A stretch of 64,000 bases of DNA from Rhizobium pisi (GCF_003938655.1 NZ_RJJT01000010.1:219357-283356); one strand, 5' to 3'; counted from the first letter of the stretch, positions 17,302 through 26,408 are shown. The notes: generated from the sequence alone by a model not told the origin. A program made the numbers and translations.

Positions 17302-17808
17302 ATGAAGACGTTGTCGATCGATGTCCGGCGGGCCGAGCCGCACGATGCCCGAGCCATTTCGGAAACGCACAGGCTCGCCTGGCAGCATACCTATGCAGGC
17401 ATCATTCCGCACCGCGCGCTGAGGCAAATGATCGAGCGGCGCGGTGAAAACTGGTGGCGCAAGGCAACGCGCGGACCTGCGACGCTTCTGGTTCTCGATG
17501 TTGCTGGGACTGTCGCAGGCTACGCGACGCTCGGCCTCAACCGCGCCCGTGCCCTGCCGCAGGAAGGCGAGATCTACGAGCTCTATCTTCGTCCCGAATA
17601 TCAGGGCATCGGGCTCGGCAAGATGCTGTTTGGCGAGTCGCGCCGGCTTCTGAAGTCGCTCGGCTGCAACGGGCTGGTCGTTTGGTGCCTCGAGGAAAAC
17701 GAGAACGCCAGCCGGTTCTACCGCAGTCATGGCGGCATCGATTTTTGCGAAGGCATGGAAAATTTCGACCACAAGCAGTTGAAGAAGGTCGGCTTCATCT
17801 GGAACTGA
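17302..17808 (+). CDS. GNAT-family N-acetyltransferase
   Basis: Acetyl-CoA-dependent acetyltransferase, 168 residues, cytoplasmic; substrate unknown. The fold markers are present: EIYELYLRPEYQGIGLGKMLF, where QGIGLG is the acetyl-CoA pyrophosphate loop (R/QxxGxG/A), and LEENENASRFYRSHGG, the conserved motif B with N and FY. The N-terminal segment VRRAEPHDARAISETHRLAWQHTYAG resembles RimI-type and spermidine-type GNATs. I took ATG 17302 over an upstream ATG at 17251, which would add 17 unrelated residues. A CtrA-type site lies 98 bp upstream. Confidence 0.88.
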   Translation: MKTLSIDVRRAEPHDARAISETHRLAWQHTYAGIIPHRALRQMIERRGENWWRKATRGPATLLVLDVAGTVAGYATLGLNRARALPQEGEIYELYLRPEYQGIGLGKMLFGESRRLLKSLGCNGLVVWCLEENENASRFYRSHGGIDFCEGMENFDHKQLKKVGFIWN

Positions 17809-17955
17809 ACCGCCTGGCTGACGGTCGACTCATCCCCTGAAATTTTGCTGTGATTGCACGCCGGTGCCATTGGGCATTTGGCGACGTGCTATGTTGCGTT
17901 GCCGTATGAAACTGATTATCTGGCTGCGAGCAATTCAACCTTGCAGGAGTTTCCT

Positions 17956-18492
17956 ATGCGAATTGACGCCATTTCCATCGGCAAGAATCCCCCTGAAGAC
18001 GTCAACGTTATCGTCGAGGTTCCGGTCGGCGGTCATCCGATAAAGTACGAGATGGACAAGGAAGCCGGCACGCTGGTCGTCGATCGTTTCCTCTATACGC
18101 CGATGACCTATCCGGGCAATTACGGTTTTGTGCCGCATACGCTGTCGGAAGACGGTGACCCGATCGACGTGTTGATCGCTAGCACCCGCCCGCTGGTTCC
18201 GGGCTGCGTCATCAATGTGCGCCCGATTGGCGTTCTGAAGATGGAAGACAATTCCGGCAAGGACGAGAAGATCATCGCCGTGCCGTCGCCGAAGCTGACG
18301 CTGCGCTACGAGAAGGTCAAGGATTACACCGACCTTCCGGAAATCACGCTGAAGCAGATCGAGCACTTCTTCGAGCACTACAAGGATCTGGAGCCCGGCA
18401 AGTGGGTGAAGATCTACGGCTGGGGCGATTCCAAGGAAGCCGGCCAACTCATCCTCGAAGCTGTCGAGCGCGCCAAGAAGACGAAAGCCTGA
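17956..18492 (+). CDS. ppa: Inorganic pyrophosphatase, family I
   Basis: Hydrolyses pyrophosphate to phosphate and so pulls biosynthetic reactions forward. The 178-residue length matches the bacterial soluble family I enzymes. The substrate and Mg-binding signature is seen in [35 protein letters not shown] (D-G-D-P-x-D with the acidic metal ligands) and a second block with KDEKIIAVP. The ATG at 17956 follows GCAGGAG; the in-frame upstream ATG has no family similarity. The stop codon is 4 bp from the end of the convergent DUF167 gene. Confidence 0.97.
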   Translation: MRIDAISIGKNPPEDVNVIVEVPVGGHPIKYEMDKEAGTLVVDRFLYTPMTYPGNYGFVPHTLSEDGDPIDVLIASTRPLVPGCVINVRPIGVLKMEDNSGKDEKIIAVPSPKLTLRYEKVKDYTDLPEITLKQIEHFFEHYKDLEPGKWVKIYGWGDSKEAGQLILEAVERAKKTKA

Positions 18493-18496
18493 TCGC

Positions 18497-18808
18497 TCAG
18501 CGCAGAAACGCCTCGAGCTTTCTTGCCAAATCCTCCGGGTCGCCCTCGATCCGGAGGATTTTTTTGCGCGCCGTCTCGCCGGAAATGAGACTGACGGAAG
18601 ATTTGGGAATGCCGAGAGAGCCTGAAATCAGGAGGATCAACGCCTTGTTGGCCTTGCCCTTCTCAGGCACTGAAGTGACGCGCGCCTTCAGATGGGTCTC
18701 ACCCTCGCCATCCGCTTCGATACCGTCGATCGCATCCCGACCGCCATTCGGCGTCAACCGAACGGCAAGGCGCAGATGATCGCCGAAAAACTTCCAGGGA
18801 CGGTTCAA
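18497..18808 (-). CDS. DUF167 family protein (YggU-like)
   Basis: A small 103-residue protein of unknown biochemical role. The family core is clear: [20 protein letters not shown] near the N-terminus, [20 protein letters not shown] with the PxxGKAN signature, and [14 protein letters not shown]. The start is most likely the TTG at 18808, whose TTGA overlaps the YggT stop codon by 4 nt, so the two are translationally coupled; no ATG is available in frame before the conserved core. YggT and DUF167 neighbour each other in many bacteria, which supports this pairing. Confidence 0.85.
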   Translation of the reverse strand: MNRPWKFFGDHLRLAVRLTPNGGRDAIDGIEADGEGETHLKARVTSVPEKGKANKALILLISGSLGIPKSSVSLISGETARKKILRIEGDPEDLARKLEAFLR

Positions 18809-19119
18809 GCGACCAGCGAGTAGATGAAGGGCTTGATCGGATTGTTGAGGACGGCCTGGATGAAGACGATGATCAGCAGCAGGATAATCGGCGAGATGTC
18901 GATGCCGCCCAGATTGGGCAGAAAACGGCGTATCGGCCGCAACGCAGGCTCTGTCGCGTTGTAGAAGAACATGCCCAGCTGGTTCACAAACTGGTTGTGC
19001 GAATTGATGACGTTGAATGCGTACAGCCACGAGAAAATCGCGCTGGCAATGATCACGTACCAATAAATGTTCAAAGCCATATCGATGATTAGAAATATGG
19101 CTTGAAAAACTCCTGCCAT
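18805..19119 (-). CDS. YggT-family integral membrane protein
   Basis: Inner-membrane protein of 104 residues with two main hydrophobic segments, about 3-28 ([24 protein letters not shown]) and 75-98 ([15 protein letters not shown]). Between them is the family block [36 protein letters not shown], where EPxLxPxRRxxPxxxGxDxSP is the YggT signature. The family has been linked to osmotic or division-related functions in other organisms but the role is not settled. I chose ATG 19119, with a GGAG ribosome-binding site, over an upstream ATG at 19194. Coupled to DUF167 downstream. Confidence 0.88.
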   Translation of the reverse strand: MAGVFQAIFLIIDMALNIYWYVIIASAIFSWLYAFNVINSHNQFVNQLGMFFYNATEPALRPIRRFLPNLGGIDISPIILLLIIVFIQAVLNNPIKPFIYSLVA

Positions 19120-19258
19120 TACCGTCTCCAGTTCGTTGTTGACAGATATGTAGACATTGGCGATTAAACGAGCAAGGGCCGTGTGGAAACGCATGGCAAA
19201 TCATGTTTAACGGGTGGCTTCGCAGGCAATTCCGCACCCGTCTTCTCGGAAAACAGCT

Positions 19259-20500
19259 ATGTCGTTTTCGCCCACCGGAGACCGATTTGCCGCGTTCCGG
19301 CATTCGTCCTACACCCGCTTCTTCTTCGCGCGCTTTCTGCTTTCCTTCTCGCAGCAGATCGTCAGCGTCGCCGTCGGCTGGCAGATGTACGACCAGACGG
19401 GCAAGGCGATCTATCTCGGCCTGATCGGCCTGGTGCAGTTCCTGCCGTCGCTGCTGCTCATCCTCGTCACCGGCTCGGTGGCCGACCGGCACAATCGCCG
19501 GGCGATCGCAGCGCTTTGCTCGCTGGTGAGCGCGCTCTGCACGCTGGCGCTGCTTGTCATGACGGCGACGGGAACCTTCGCGCCGTGGCCTGTCTTTGCG
19601 GTGCTTCTGATCTTCGGCATCGAACGGGCCTTCATGTCGCCGGCGGTGCAGTCTCTCGCACCCAATCTCGTGCCGGAGCATGCCCTTTCCAATGCCATCG
19701 CCTGGAATTCGTCGTCGTGGCAGCTCGCGGCGATCACCGGGCCGGTGCTCGGCGGTCTGCTCTACGGCGTCAGCGCGACGACGGCCTATACGGTGGCGGT
19801 GATCTTTTCCGTTCTCGGTGCGGCTCTCCTCTTCATGATCCCGAAGCCGGAACAGAAGACGACGGGTGAGGCCAAGAGCTGGGCGATGATCCTCGGCGGC
19901 TTCAGTTTCATCCGCGCGGAAAGGGTGGTGCTCGGCGCGATCTCGCTCGATCTCTTCGCCGTGCTGCTCGGCGGCGCGACAGCGCTGATGCCGATCTTCG
20001 CCCGCGATATACTGACGCTCGGCCCCTGGGGGCTCGGACTGCTGCGCGCCGCACCTGGGCTCGGGGCCATCGTCATGGCGATCTTCCTCGCCGCCTATCC
20101 GCTGAAGCATCGCGCCGGCATCTACATGTTCATCGGCGTCGCGCTGTTCGGTGTCGGAACTATCGTCTTCGGCGCTTCGACCAATACGGAGATCTCGATT
20201 GCCGCGCTGGCGCTGATGGGGGCGGCTGATATGGTGTCGGTCTACGTGCGCGAGAGCCTGATCGCGCTCTGGACGCCGGACGAGCTGCGTGGTCGCGTCA
20301 ATGCGGTCAACATGGTCTTCGTCGGCGCTTCGAACGAGCTCGGTGAATTCAGGGCGGGCACGATGGCATCGATCTTCGGCGCGGTGCCTGCCGTCATCAT
20401 CGGCGGGATCGGAACGCTGGCAGTCGCGGCGATCTGGGCTTCGAGTTTCCCGAAATTGCGCGCAATCGATACGCTCGACGCGCCCACCGCCCAAGCGTGA
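19259..20500 (+). CDS. MFS transporter (MFS_3 / EntS-like)
   Basis: Twelve-helix major facilitator, 413 residues, probably a drug or siderophore exporter of the EntS type. The N-terminus FRHSSYTRFFFARFLLSFSQQIVSVAVGWQMY and the loop 2-3 motif GSVADRHNRRAI (the MFS motif A, GxxADRxxRR) are clear; the second half starts around residue 215 with ERVVLGAISLDLFAVLLGGATALMPIFARDIL, typical of this subfamily. The ATG at 19259 gives the expected short cytoplasmic N-terminus. It is divergent from the YggT gene and convergent with the glutamine amidotransferase gene. The substrate is not predictable. Confidence 0.9.
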   Translation: MSFSPTGDRFAAFRHSSYTRFFFARFLLSFSQQIVSVAVGWQMYDQTGKAIYLGLIGLVQFLPSLLLILVTGSVADRHNRRAIAALCSLVSALCTLALLVMTATGTFAPWPVFAVLLIFGIERAFMSPAVQSLAPNLVPEHALSNAIAWNSSSWQLAAITGPVLGGLLYGVSATTAYTVAVIFSVLGAALLFMIPKPEQKTTGEAKSWAMILGGFSFIRAERVVLGAISLDLFAVLLGGATALMPIFARDILTLGPWGLGLLRAAPGLGAIVMAIFLAAYPLKHRAGIYMFIGVALFGVGTIVFGASTNTEISIAALALMGAADMVSVYVRESLIALWTPDELRGRVNAVNMVFVGASNELGEFRAGTMASIFGAVPAVIIGGIGTLAVAAIWASSFPKLRAIDTLDAPTAQA

Positions 20501-20514
20501 CAGCGCGCCTGCCG

Positions 20515-20547
20515 GCGCAAACTGCCGCACGCTTTAGTCCGACATGC
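20515..20547. repeat. Degenerate half-copy of the rhizobial intergenic palindrome
   Basis: GCGCAAACTGCCGCAC then GCTTTAGTCCGACATGC resembles the right half of the element at 2602-2646 (CAAAACC...CACACTTTTGGGCGACATGC), including the terminal CGACATGC. It sits between two convergent genes. The left arm is missing and pairing is poor, so this is a tentative call. Confidence 0.4.
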
Positions 20548-20548
20548 T

Positions 20549-21322
20549 TTATGCGGGAAGGGTGATCGGGGCGGTCGCCTTCGCTGCCTTGCCTTCGAAG
20601 ACGATATCGAGAAATTCGGTCAGCCAGGCTTTGAGCGGCGCGTCGAACAGCATGCGGCCCTCGAGATGTTCGCGGCCCTGCTGGGCGTTCGGCAGTATGA
20701 AGCGGTGCGCGCCGTGCACGACCCAGCGATGCATCATCGCCCTGGTGAGTTCGGCATGGAACTGCAGGCCCCAGGCGTTGCCGTCATAGCGGAAGGCCTG
20801 GTTCGGATAGGCATCGCCTTCGGCCAGGAGATCGGCGCCGTGCGGCAGCTCGAAACCCTCGCGATGGAAGTGATAGACCATCTTTGGCCAGTGCATCAGC
20901 AGACGGCCCCTTTCCGTCGGCCGCAGCGGGTACCAGCCGATCTCCGTCGAGCCGTCGGCATTCGACTGCACCTTGCCGCCGAGATGATGGACCAGCATCT
21001 GCGCACCGAGGCAGATGCCGAGATAGGGGCGTTTTTCCCGCAAGGGAATGTTGATCCAGTCGATCTCCCTTTTGATGAAATCATCGGGATCATTGGCGCT
21101 CATCGGCCCGCCGAAAACGACGGCGCCGGCATGATGTTCAAGCGTCGTCGGAAGCGGCTCGCCGAGAACCGGTCGCCGGATATCGAGGCGGTAGCCTTTT
21201 TCGACGAGCAACTGGCCGACGCGGCCGGGGCTCGACCGTTCCTGGTGCAGGACGATGAGGATCGGGCGCGTGTCGCGGTTCGGATGTTGCTCAGTCGCTG
21301 TCATCTTGCACAACCTGGACAT
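20549..21322 (-). CDS. Class I glutamine amidotransferase-like protein
   Basis: A free-standing glutaminase-type domain of 257 residues. The nucleophile elbow is PYLGICLGAQML (Cys104), with the oxyanion-loop block GAVVFGGPMSANDPD before it and GLQFHAELTRAMM supplying the catalytic His and Glu. It resembles the GuaA-like GATase group (COG0518) with no synthetase domain; the acceptor substrate is unknown. Two starts are possible: ATG 21322 (AGGGTG upstream, overlapping the TerB-like gene by 32 nt) or ATG 21304 (14-nt overlap). I gave the longer one because of its better ribosome-binding site. It is the last gene of the hemC cluster. Confidence 0.85.
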   Translation of the reverse strand: MSRLCKMTATEQHPNRDTRPILIVLHQERSSPGRVGQLLVEKGYRLDIRRPVLGEPLPTTLEHHAGAVVFGGPMSANDPDDFIKREIDWINIPLREKRPYLGICLGAQMLVHHLGGKVQSNADGSTEIGWYPLRPTERGRLLMHWPKMVYHFHREGFELPHGADLLAEGDAYPNQAFRYDGNAWGLQFHAELTRAMMHRWVVHGAHRFILPNAQQGREHLEGRMLFDAPLKAWLTEFLDIVFEGKAAKATAPITLPA

Positions 21323-21776
21323 CGGTCACCCTGGCGGCGGCTTCCTGCCGCTTCTGGATGCGCTCGCGCGAGGAGACGCCGAGCAGGTCGGCGATGCGCC
21401 AGATCACGTGGTCTTCCATCTCGCTGCGCTCACCATCGGCATAGACGATGTCCCACAGGATGCCGATCAGCTCCAACCGCTGCTCGGTATTGAGATGGCG
21501 CTTCAGATCGGAGGTGAAGCGATAATAGTCGACGGCGGAGCTTTCGGCCTCGAGGCCAGCGGCCATCAAGGCGTCGAGCTGCTTGCCGTCGAGCGCATAT
21601 TGCTCCTTCAAGAGCTTGCGCAGCCGCTTCTTCTCGCTTGATTTGATCTGGCCGTCGGCCTCCATGACCTGCATGCAGAGCGCCGCCACCGTGATGCGCG
21701 GATCATCCGGGGCGAAAGCTTTCCGGGAGTGATCGGCGGTGAGCTTCTGGAAGAATGCCTGAAAGCGTTCGAACAT
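21291..21776 (-). CDS. TerB-like (tellurite resistance B family) protein
   Basis: A 161-residue helical cytoplasmic protein. The TerB fold is suggested by VAALCMQVMEADGQIKSSEKKRLRKLL and, one repeat later, IGILWDIVYADGERSEMEDHVIWRIADLLGVS: each has an acidic, metal-binding-like (A/E)DGxxxxxE motif, the hallmark of TerB/DjlA-type domains. No other ter genes are present, so a tellurite role is unlikely; in rhizobia this single gene sits in the heme cluster. It starts 17 bp after hemY and overlaps the amidotransferase gene, so it is part of the same transcript. Confidence 0.85.
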   Translation of the reverse strand: MFERFQAFFQKLTADHSRKAFAPDDPRITVAALCMQVMEADGQIKSSEKKRLRKLLKEQYALDGKQLDALMAAGLEAESSAVDYYRFTSDLKRHLNTEQRLELIGILWDIVYADGERSEMEDHVIWRIADLLGVSSRERIQKRQEAAARVTDVQVVQDDSD

Positions 21777-21793
21777 GCGGTTCTTGTTCCATT

Positions 21794-23407
21794 TCAGAAA
21801 AGGCGGAGCCGCGTCTTGGGTTCCGGTTCCGCCCTGGGATCGCGAACGCCGGGATCGTCAGGTAGTCCGCCGAAGAAAGGCTTTCCTTCGTTGGCTGCGG
21901 GGGGCCGATCGCTCACGGGTTCAGGTTTTGATTTTGCCGGCGTTGGTGCCGGTGCTGGCGCCGGGCGCACGGCCTCGGCAATGGTGGCTGCGCGTTCCAG
22001 TTCGATGATGCGATGATCGTTGACCGGGCTCTCCGGCTTGACGTCTCGCAGCGGCGGCAGCGTTTTCAGAGCGGTTTCGATCGAGGCCGGATGCGATCCC
22101 TCTTCGACCGGGCCTTCGATCTGGCCGAAGGGCGCTTTCCACTCGAAGGCGTCGAGGCGGCCGGTTACGGGCGAGACCGGCAGCCATTTGTCCGACACGA
22201 AGCCATCCGCGACCCAGGCCGGATCGCGCGGCGCCTTGAGCGCCTGCGCGAGCCAATGGCGCACCCGGCCCTGGTCGCCGGTTTCGGCTTCTTCGATATC
22301 GGCAAGCAGCAGGAAGGCGGCCTCGCGCGGCTGCATGCGGGCCGCCGCTTCCGCCTTGGCGCGGGCTTTGGCGAATTCTCGCGCGTCGAGCGCTGCCTGC
22401 GCGACGACGAGAAGGGATTCGGCATTGTTCGGGCGCAGCCCCTCCAGCCGCTCGGCGCGTTTCAGCCGGTCGAGCGTGGAATCGCCACTGCGGGCCCTGA
22501 CATAGGCCTGGCCGATCTCAGGATGAGGTGCCGACTTCCACGCCTGTTCGAGGATGGACGCAGCCTTGCGCACACCGCCTTCGCGGAACAGGGCCTTTGC
22601 GGCAACGAGAGCGGCCGGAATGAAATCGGCAGAGAGCTTCAAGGCCTGCTGGGCGTCGTCGCGGGCACCGGTCGGGTTGCTTTCCAGCTTCTCGCCGGCG
22701 CGCGCCGTCAGAAGGACGGCGTGCAGGCGGTTGGCTTCGGCCTTTTCGACGACGCGGGCGGCCTTCTGCTGTTCGAGCAGGCGGATCGCATCGTCCCAGC
22801 GGCCGGCCTGGCTGCGATATTCGAGCGTCGCCTGCGCTGCCCAGGGCAGATAAGGCGCATTATCGGCAGCCTTCTCGGCATATTGGCGGGCGGCCTCGTT
22901 GGCCCCGAGGCGGCGGGCTTCCAGATAGAGGCCGCGGAGACCGAGCTCGCGCGTCTCGGGATCGTTGGCCATGGCCTCGAATTTGGCGCGCGCCTCGTCA
23001 TGGCGGCCTTCAATCAGGGCGGCCTGGGCTTCGAGCAGGTTGATCAAAGGCTCCTGATCGGCGCGGATGAGGCCGCGCGAGCGGGCGGCCATCTTGCGGG
23101 CGAGAGCCGCATTGCCGGCGCCGGCGGCGATCAAGCCAGTTGATAGCGCTTGATAGCCGCGGTCGCGCTTGCGGGCGCGGAAATAGCGCGTCACCGAATG
23201 CGGCGAGGTCCAGACCAGGCGGACGAACCACCAGGCGATCATCACGGCGGCGACAAGAGCGATGATCGCGCTGGCGGCGACGATCAGCTTCGTCTGGTAG
23301 ATCTGGCCTTCCCAGATCAGAGAAAGGTCGCCGGGACGGTCGGCGAGCCAGGAAAAGCCATAGGCGAGAAGCAGCACGAGCAGGGCGAAGACGACAAGTC
23401 TGATCAT
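21794..23407 (-). CDS. hemY: HemY N-terminal-domain protein (heme-cluster TPR membrane protein)
   Basis: Inner-membrane protein of 537 residues. Residues 1-22 and about 39-64 are transmembrane helices (MIRLVVFALLVLLLAYGFSW and IVAASAIIALVAAVMIAWWF), joined by a short loop, which is the HemY_N layout. The rest is a long helical solenoid rich in Ala and Arg, reading as TPR-like repeats (for example ALVAAKALFREGGVRKAASILEQAW), then a proline-rich tail. Despite the name it is not protoporphyrinogen oxidase; its role in tetrapyrrole synthesis is unproven, perhaps as a scaffold. I used ATG 23407, which puts the first helix at the N-terminus. It begins 4 bp after the mitofilin-like gene. Confidence 0.88.
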   Translation of the reverse strand: MIRLVVFALLVLLLAYGFSWLADRPGDLSLIWEGQIYQTKLIVAASAIIALVAAVMIAWWFVRLVWTSPHSVTRYFRARKRDRGYQALSTGLIAAGAGNAALARKMAARSRGLIRADQEPLINLLEAQAALIEGRHDEARAKFEAMANDPETRELGLRGLYLEARRLGANEAARQYAEKAADNAPYLPWAAQATLEYRSQAGRWDDAIRLLEQQKAARVVEKAEANRLHAVLLTARAGEKLESNPTGARDDAQQALKLSADFIPAALVAAKALFREGGVRKAASILEQAWKSAPHPEIGQAYVRARSGDSTLDRLKRAERLEGLRPNNAESLLVVAQAALDAREFAKARAKAEAAARMQPREAAFLLLADIEEAETGDQGRVRHWLAQALKAPRDPAWVADGFVSDKWLPVSPVTGRLDAFEWKAPFGQIEGPVEEGSHPASIETALKTLPPLRDVKPESPVNDHRIIELERAATIAEAVRPAPAPAPTPAKSKPEPVSDRPPAANEGKPFFGGLPDDPGVRDPRAEPEPKTRLRLF

Positions 23408-23411
23408 GATC

Positions 23412-24674
23412 TTACCCTTGCTTGCCGGTGCCGCTGACCGCTTTCGACAGCGCCCCGCCAACCAGTTCCTCGACACGGATGCGCGCTTCCAGCGACTGCT
23501 TGAAGGCGGCGGAAGCCTGCTTGCCCGAAGCGGGCAGATTGTTCCATTCGGCCGAAGCGCCGGGCAGATCGCCGTTCTTCACCTTGTCCTCCATGCGGGC
23601 GGCGATCGCTTCGACGCTCTCGCCCTCGATATTGCCGACGGGACGGACCGTCACCAGCGATTTCGCGCTCGCCATCAGGCGGTCCGACCAGCTCTGGTTC
23701 GGATCTGGCTGGTTGACGGCTTCGACGATCGCGGTCGCAACGTCGGGAACCTGACGCACCAGTTCGGTGCGCGAGGGAATGCCGGTTTCGGCAAAGGTGC
23801 GCAGGTCGGCAACGGCTGGATCGTCGGGCGCGACGCCGGCGAAAGTATCAAGTTCGGCAAGGAAGGGCCCGCCGCGATCAATCGCCGCCTTGAGGGCTGC
23901 CGCTGCGATCGCCCGGGCGACGGCGACGTCCTCGCGCGGCTCGTTGAGCTTCTTTTCGGCTTCTTCGAGCCGCTTGGCGATGTCGGCGCCGTTGCTCGTC
24001 TGCTGCTCGGAAGACTGGGCAAGTGTGGCGCGCAGTTGATCGACCTGACCGCTGAGCTCGGCAATCTTCTGGTTGAGTGCCTCGACATTTGCTGAATCGG
24101 CCGGCGCGCCGGCTGCGGGTGCCCCTGCCGCAGTTTCCAGCGCGGCGACACGCTTTTCAAGGGCATCATCGCCGGTACCCGCTGGGTTGGCGGCGAGATT
24201 GGCGACGGTCTGTTTCAGGCCATCGATCTCACCGGAAAGATCGGCGATGTCAGACGAGGCCGTCTGCGGCGTGGAGGAACCCGGGAGATATCCGGCATAT
24301 TGAATGGCGCCTGCGCCAAGCAGCGCTACGAGGCCGCCGAAGATGCCGGCCGCGATGAGGCCGGAGGTGCCGGCGCTTCGTGCTGCCGGTTGTTCAGGAG
24401 GGGGCGTAACGGACGGTTCCTGGGTTGCCGGCTCTTCCTCCCGCGCATCCGTCCCAGGCTGGTCCTCGTGTTCGGCCCGTTCATCCTCGGTCAGCGACGC
24501 AGTTTCAGTTTCGGGCGTCGCGCCGGCATCGGCTGGGCTGTTGACGGCGTCGCCAACGTCATTCTCCACCGGCTTTGCGGTATCGGCTGCAGAGGCGAAA
24601 TCCTGTGCTTCGAGGTCGATCGTGACCGGCTCTTCGGCGCTCTTGGAATGGCGTGGCGGGTTTCCCGATACCAT
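23412..24674 (-). CDS. Mitofilin/Mic60-like inner-membrane protein (COG4223)
   Basis: Alphaproteobacterial relative of mitochondrial Mic60, proposed to shape intracytoplasmic membranes. The 420-residue protein has an acidic, proline-rich cytoplasmic region (1-103), one transmembrane helix (about 104-127, SGLIAAGIFGGLVALLGAGA), a coiled-coil periplasmic region (about 140-255, with GEIDGLKQTVANLAANPAG and LNQKIAELSGQVDQLRATLA), and a C-terminal mitofilin-type domain containing FLAELDTFAGVAPDDPAVADLRTFAETGIPSR. I preferred ATG 24674, preceded by GAGGACC, over ATG 24695 or 24722. It is placed between hemD and hemY, which is where this family typically occurs in alphaproteobacteria. Confidence 0.88.
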   Translation of the reverse strand: MVSGNPPRHSKSAEEPVTIDLEAQDFASAADTAKPVENDVGDAVNSPADAGATPETETASLTEDERAEHEDQPGTDAREEEPATQEPSVTPPPEQPAARSAGTSGLIAAGIFGGLVALLGAGAIQYAGYLPGSSTPQTASSDIADLSGEIDGLKQTVANLAANPAGTGDDALEKRVAALETAAGAPAAGAPADSANVEALNQKIAELSGQVDQLRATLAQSSEQQTSNGADIAKRLEEAEKKLNEPREDVAVARAIAAAALKAAIDRGGPFLAELDTFAGVAPDDPAVADLRTFAETGIPSRTELVRQVPDVATAIVEAVNQPDPNQSWSDRLMASAKSLVTVRPVGNIEGESVEAIAARMEDKVKNGDLPGASAEWNNLPASGKQASAAFKQSLEARIRVEELVGGALSKAVSGTGKQG

Positions 24675-24763
24675 GAGGTCCTCTTTATCCTGCATTGCAA
24701 CGAAACTAGACAGTGATGCCAATTAAGGGAAGAGGTTAGATCAAATTTGGGCGGCTAAAGCAT

Positions 24764-25471
24764 TCAAAGCAGCGACAAAAGACTCTTCTCATCCGGCATC
24801 GGCGCAATCGCCGCTTTTTTTTTCAAAGCCGCCGGAATGGCTTCCGCTACCGCCTCGCTGAGGCAGAGAAGCCGGATTCCGCTCTCCTCCGACAGGGCTG
24901 AACGGAGTTCCGCCACGTCGAAAAAATCGTCGGCCGTCTGCCGGGAATAAAAGAGAACGGCCTGCGGAGGGACGCCTGCGAAGATCGCCTCGATCTCGGC
25001 TGGGCTCGGAGCGACGGGCTGCATGCGGTAACATTCGGCGATCGAAAAGCGGATGCCGAGTTCGCGCAATCTTCCTTCGAAGGTTTCCGCGCGCGGGGTG
25101 CCTGCAAGGTAGAGCAAGCCGTCCGCTCTCTGCGCCGCGACGAGATCGGCGAGATCGCGGCCGTTGCCCGAGGATGTGGCGACCGACTGGAAGCCCAGGC
25201 TTTGCGCCTCTTTCGCCGTCGCCTCCCCGACCGCGAAAAGCGGGCGGCCAAGATGCGGACGAAGCGTCTCTCCGAGAGCGGAAACGACCCTGACGGCTTC
25301 GGCGCTGGTCATCGCGATCGGGCCGTTGGTGGCTGCAAGCGCGGTTGCGGCGCCGGCGCTGTCGTGCAGCGGCTGACGCAGCGGCAGCAGCACGGGCTCG
25401 TGGCCCATCTCGCGCAAACGTTGTGCGGTTCTCGTCGCCGAATGCGCGGGGCGGGTGACGAGAACACGCAT
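24764..25471 (-). CDS. hemD: Uroporphyrinogen-III synthase
   Basis: Cyclises and inverts ring D of hydroxymethylbilane to give uroporphyrinogen III. The 235-residue protein is poorly conserved, as this family always is, but has the N-terminal [19 protein letters not shown], an [14 protein letters not shown] block, GDVxG-like [16 protein letters not shown], and [20 protein letters not shown], all in family order. Its position 7 bp after hemC confirms the call. The ATG at 25471 starts the conserved RVLVTRP. Near the C-terminus the coding strand has nine consecutive A residues (24815-24823, encoding Lys-Lys-Lys), a possible polymerase slippage site. Confidence 0.9.
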   Translation of the reverse strand: MRVLVTRPAHSATRTAQRLREMGHEPVLLPLRQPLHDSAGAATALAATNGPIAMTSAEAVRVVSALGETLRPHLGRPLFAVGEATAKEAQSLGFQSVATSSGNGRDLADLVAAQRADGLLYLAGTPRAETFEGRLRELGIRFSIAECYRMQPVAPSPAEIEAIFAGVPPQAVLFYSRQTADDFFDVAELRSALSEESGIRLLCLSEAVAEAIPAALKKKAAIAPMPDEKSLLSLL

Positions 25472-25478
25472 GGCCGCT

Positions 25479-26408
25479 TCAGTGCCAGTCTTCGAAAAAG
25501 GCGCTGCCGGCCCTTGCGCGCACGTCCTGGCCGGCACGGGTGCCGAGCGCTGCCGCATCGCGGCGGTGGCCGTCGGTCGTCACCGCGTGCTGGCTGCGGC
25601 CGTCGGGGGTGATGATGAGGCCGGAAAACCGGATCAGATCGCCTTCGCAGACGGCATAGCCGCCGATCGGCGTGCGGCAGGAGCCGTCGAGAGCGGCGAG
25701 GAAGGCGCGTTCGCAGGAGACGGTGTCGAAGGTTGGCGCGTCGTTGATCGGGGCCAAGAGATCGTCAATCCCCGTATCGCCGATACGGCTTTCGATGCAG
25801 ATCGCCCCTTGCGCTGGCGCCGGCGGGAAGGTGTCGGGGTCGAGGATATCAGTGAGCACCTCGACCTTGCCGAGACGTTTCAGGCCGGCAAGCGCCAGCA
25901 GGGTCGCATCGACCTGGCCTTCTTCGAGCTTGCGCAGGCGCGTTTCGACCGAGCCGCGGAAGGTGATGACGTTGATGTCGGGCCGCATGCGGCGGATCAG
26001 CGCCTGGCGACGCAGCGACGAGGAGCCGACGGTTGCGCCGTGCGGCAGGTCGATCAGCTTGCGCGCGGTGCGGCCGATAACGGCGTCGCGGATATCCTCG
26101 CGCGGCAGATAGGCGGAGAGATAAAGGCCATCGGGCAGTTTCGTCGGCATGTCCTTGGTGGAGTGCACGGCAAAATCCAGCTCGCCGGCGGCAAGCTTCT
26201 GTTCGAGTTCCTCAGTGAAGAGGCCTTTGCCGCCGATCTCGGCGAGCGACCGGTCGGTGATGCGGTCGCCCTTGGTCGTCAGCACGACGATCTCGAACAT
26301 TTCCTCGGGCAGGTTATGCGCCGCCATCAGCCTGTCGCGGGCCTCATGCGCCTGGGCAAGCGCCAGCGGGCTGCCTCGCGTGCCGATCCGGAAAGGTTTT
26401 GTTTGCAT
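25479..26408 (-). CDS. hemC: Hydroxymethylbilane synthase (porphobilinogen deaminase)
   Basis: Polymerises four porphobilinogen units to hydroxymethylbilane. The 309-residue protein has [21 protein letters not shown] at the N-terminus, catalytic-Asp block [16 protein letters not shown], the [17 protein letters not shown] and [12 protein letters not shown] substrate-binding arginines, and the dipyrromethane-cofactor Cys in [14 protein letters not shown]. The ATG at 26408 gives [14 protein letters not shown], the normal start. First gene of the leftward cluster hemC-hemD-mitofilin-hemY-terB-GATase; divergent from tsaD with 72 bp between starts, a pairing common in alphaproteobacteria. Confidence 0.96.
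   Translation of the reverse strand: MQTKPFRIGTRGSPLALAQAHEARDRLMAAHNLPEEMFEIVVLTTKGDRITDRSLAEIGGKGLFTEELEQKLAAGELDFAVHSTKDMPTKLPDGLYLSAYLPREDIRDAVIGRTARKLIDLPHGATVGSSSLRRQALIRRMRPDINVITFRGSVETRLRKLEEGQVDATLLALAGLKRLGKVEVLTDILDPDTFPPAPAQGAICIESRIGDTGIDDLLAPINDAPTFDTVSCERAFLAALDGSCRTPIGGYAVCEGDLIRFSGLIITPDGRSQHAVTTDGHRRDAAALGTRAGQDVRARAGSAFFEDWH

Noticed and set aside
18809..20530. Upstream part of a long minus-strand frame whose end is DUF167
   Set aside because: Only the last 103 codons resemble a protein family; the rest overlaps the YggT and MFS genes and lacks similarity. The DUF167 gene was started at the TTG overlapping the YggT stop.
21291..21776. Tellurite resistance island
   Set aside because: Only a single TerB-like gene is present, inside a housekeeping heme cluster; no terC, terD, terZ or related genes.
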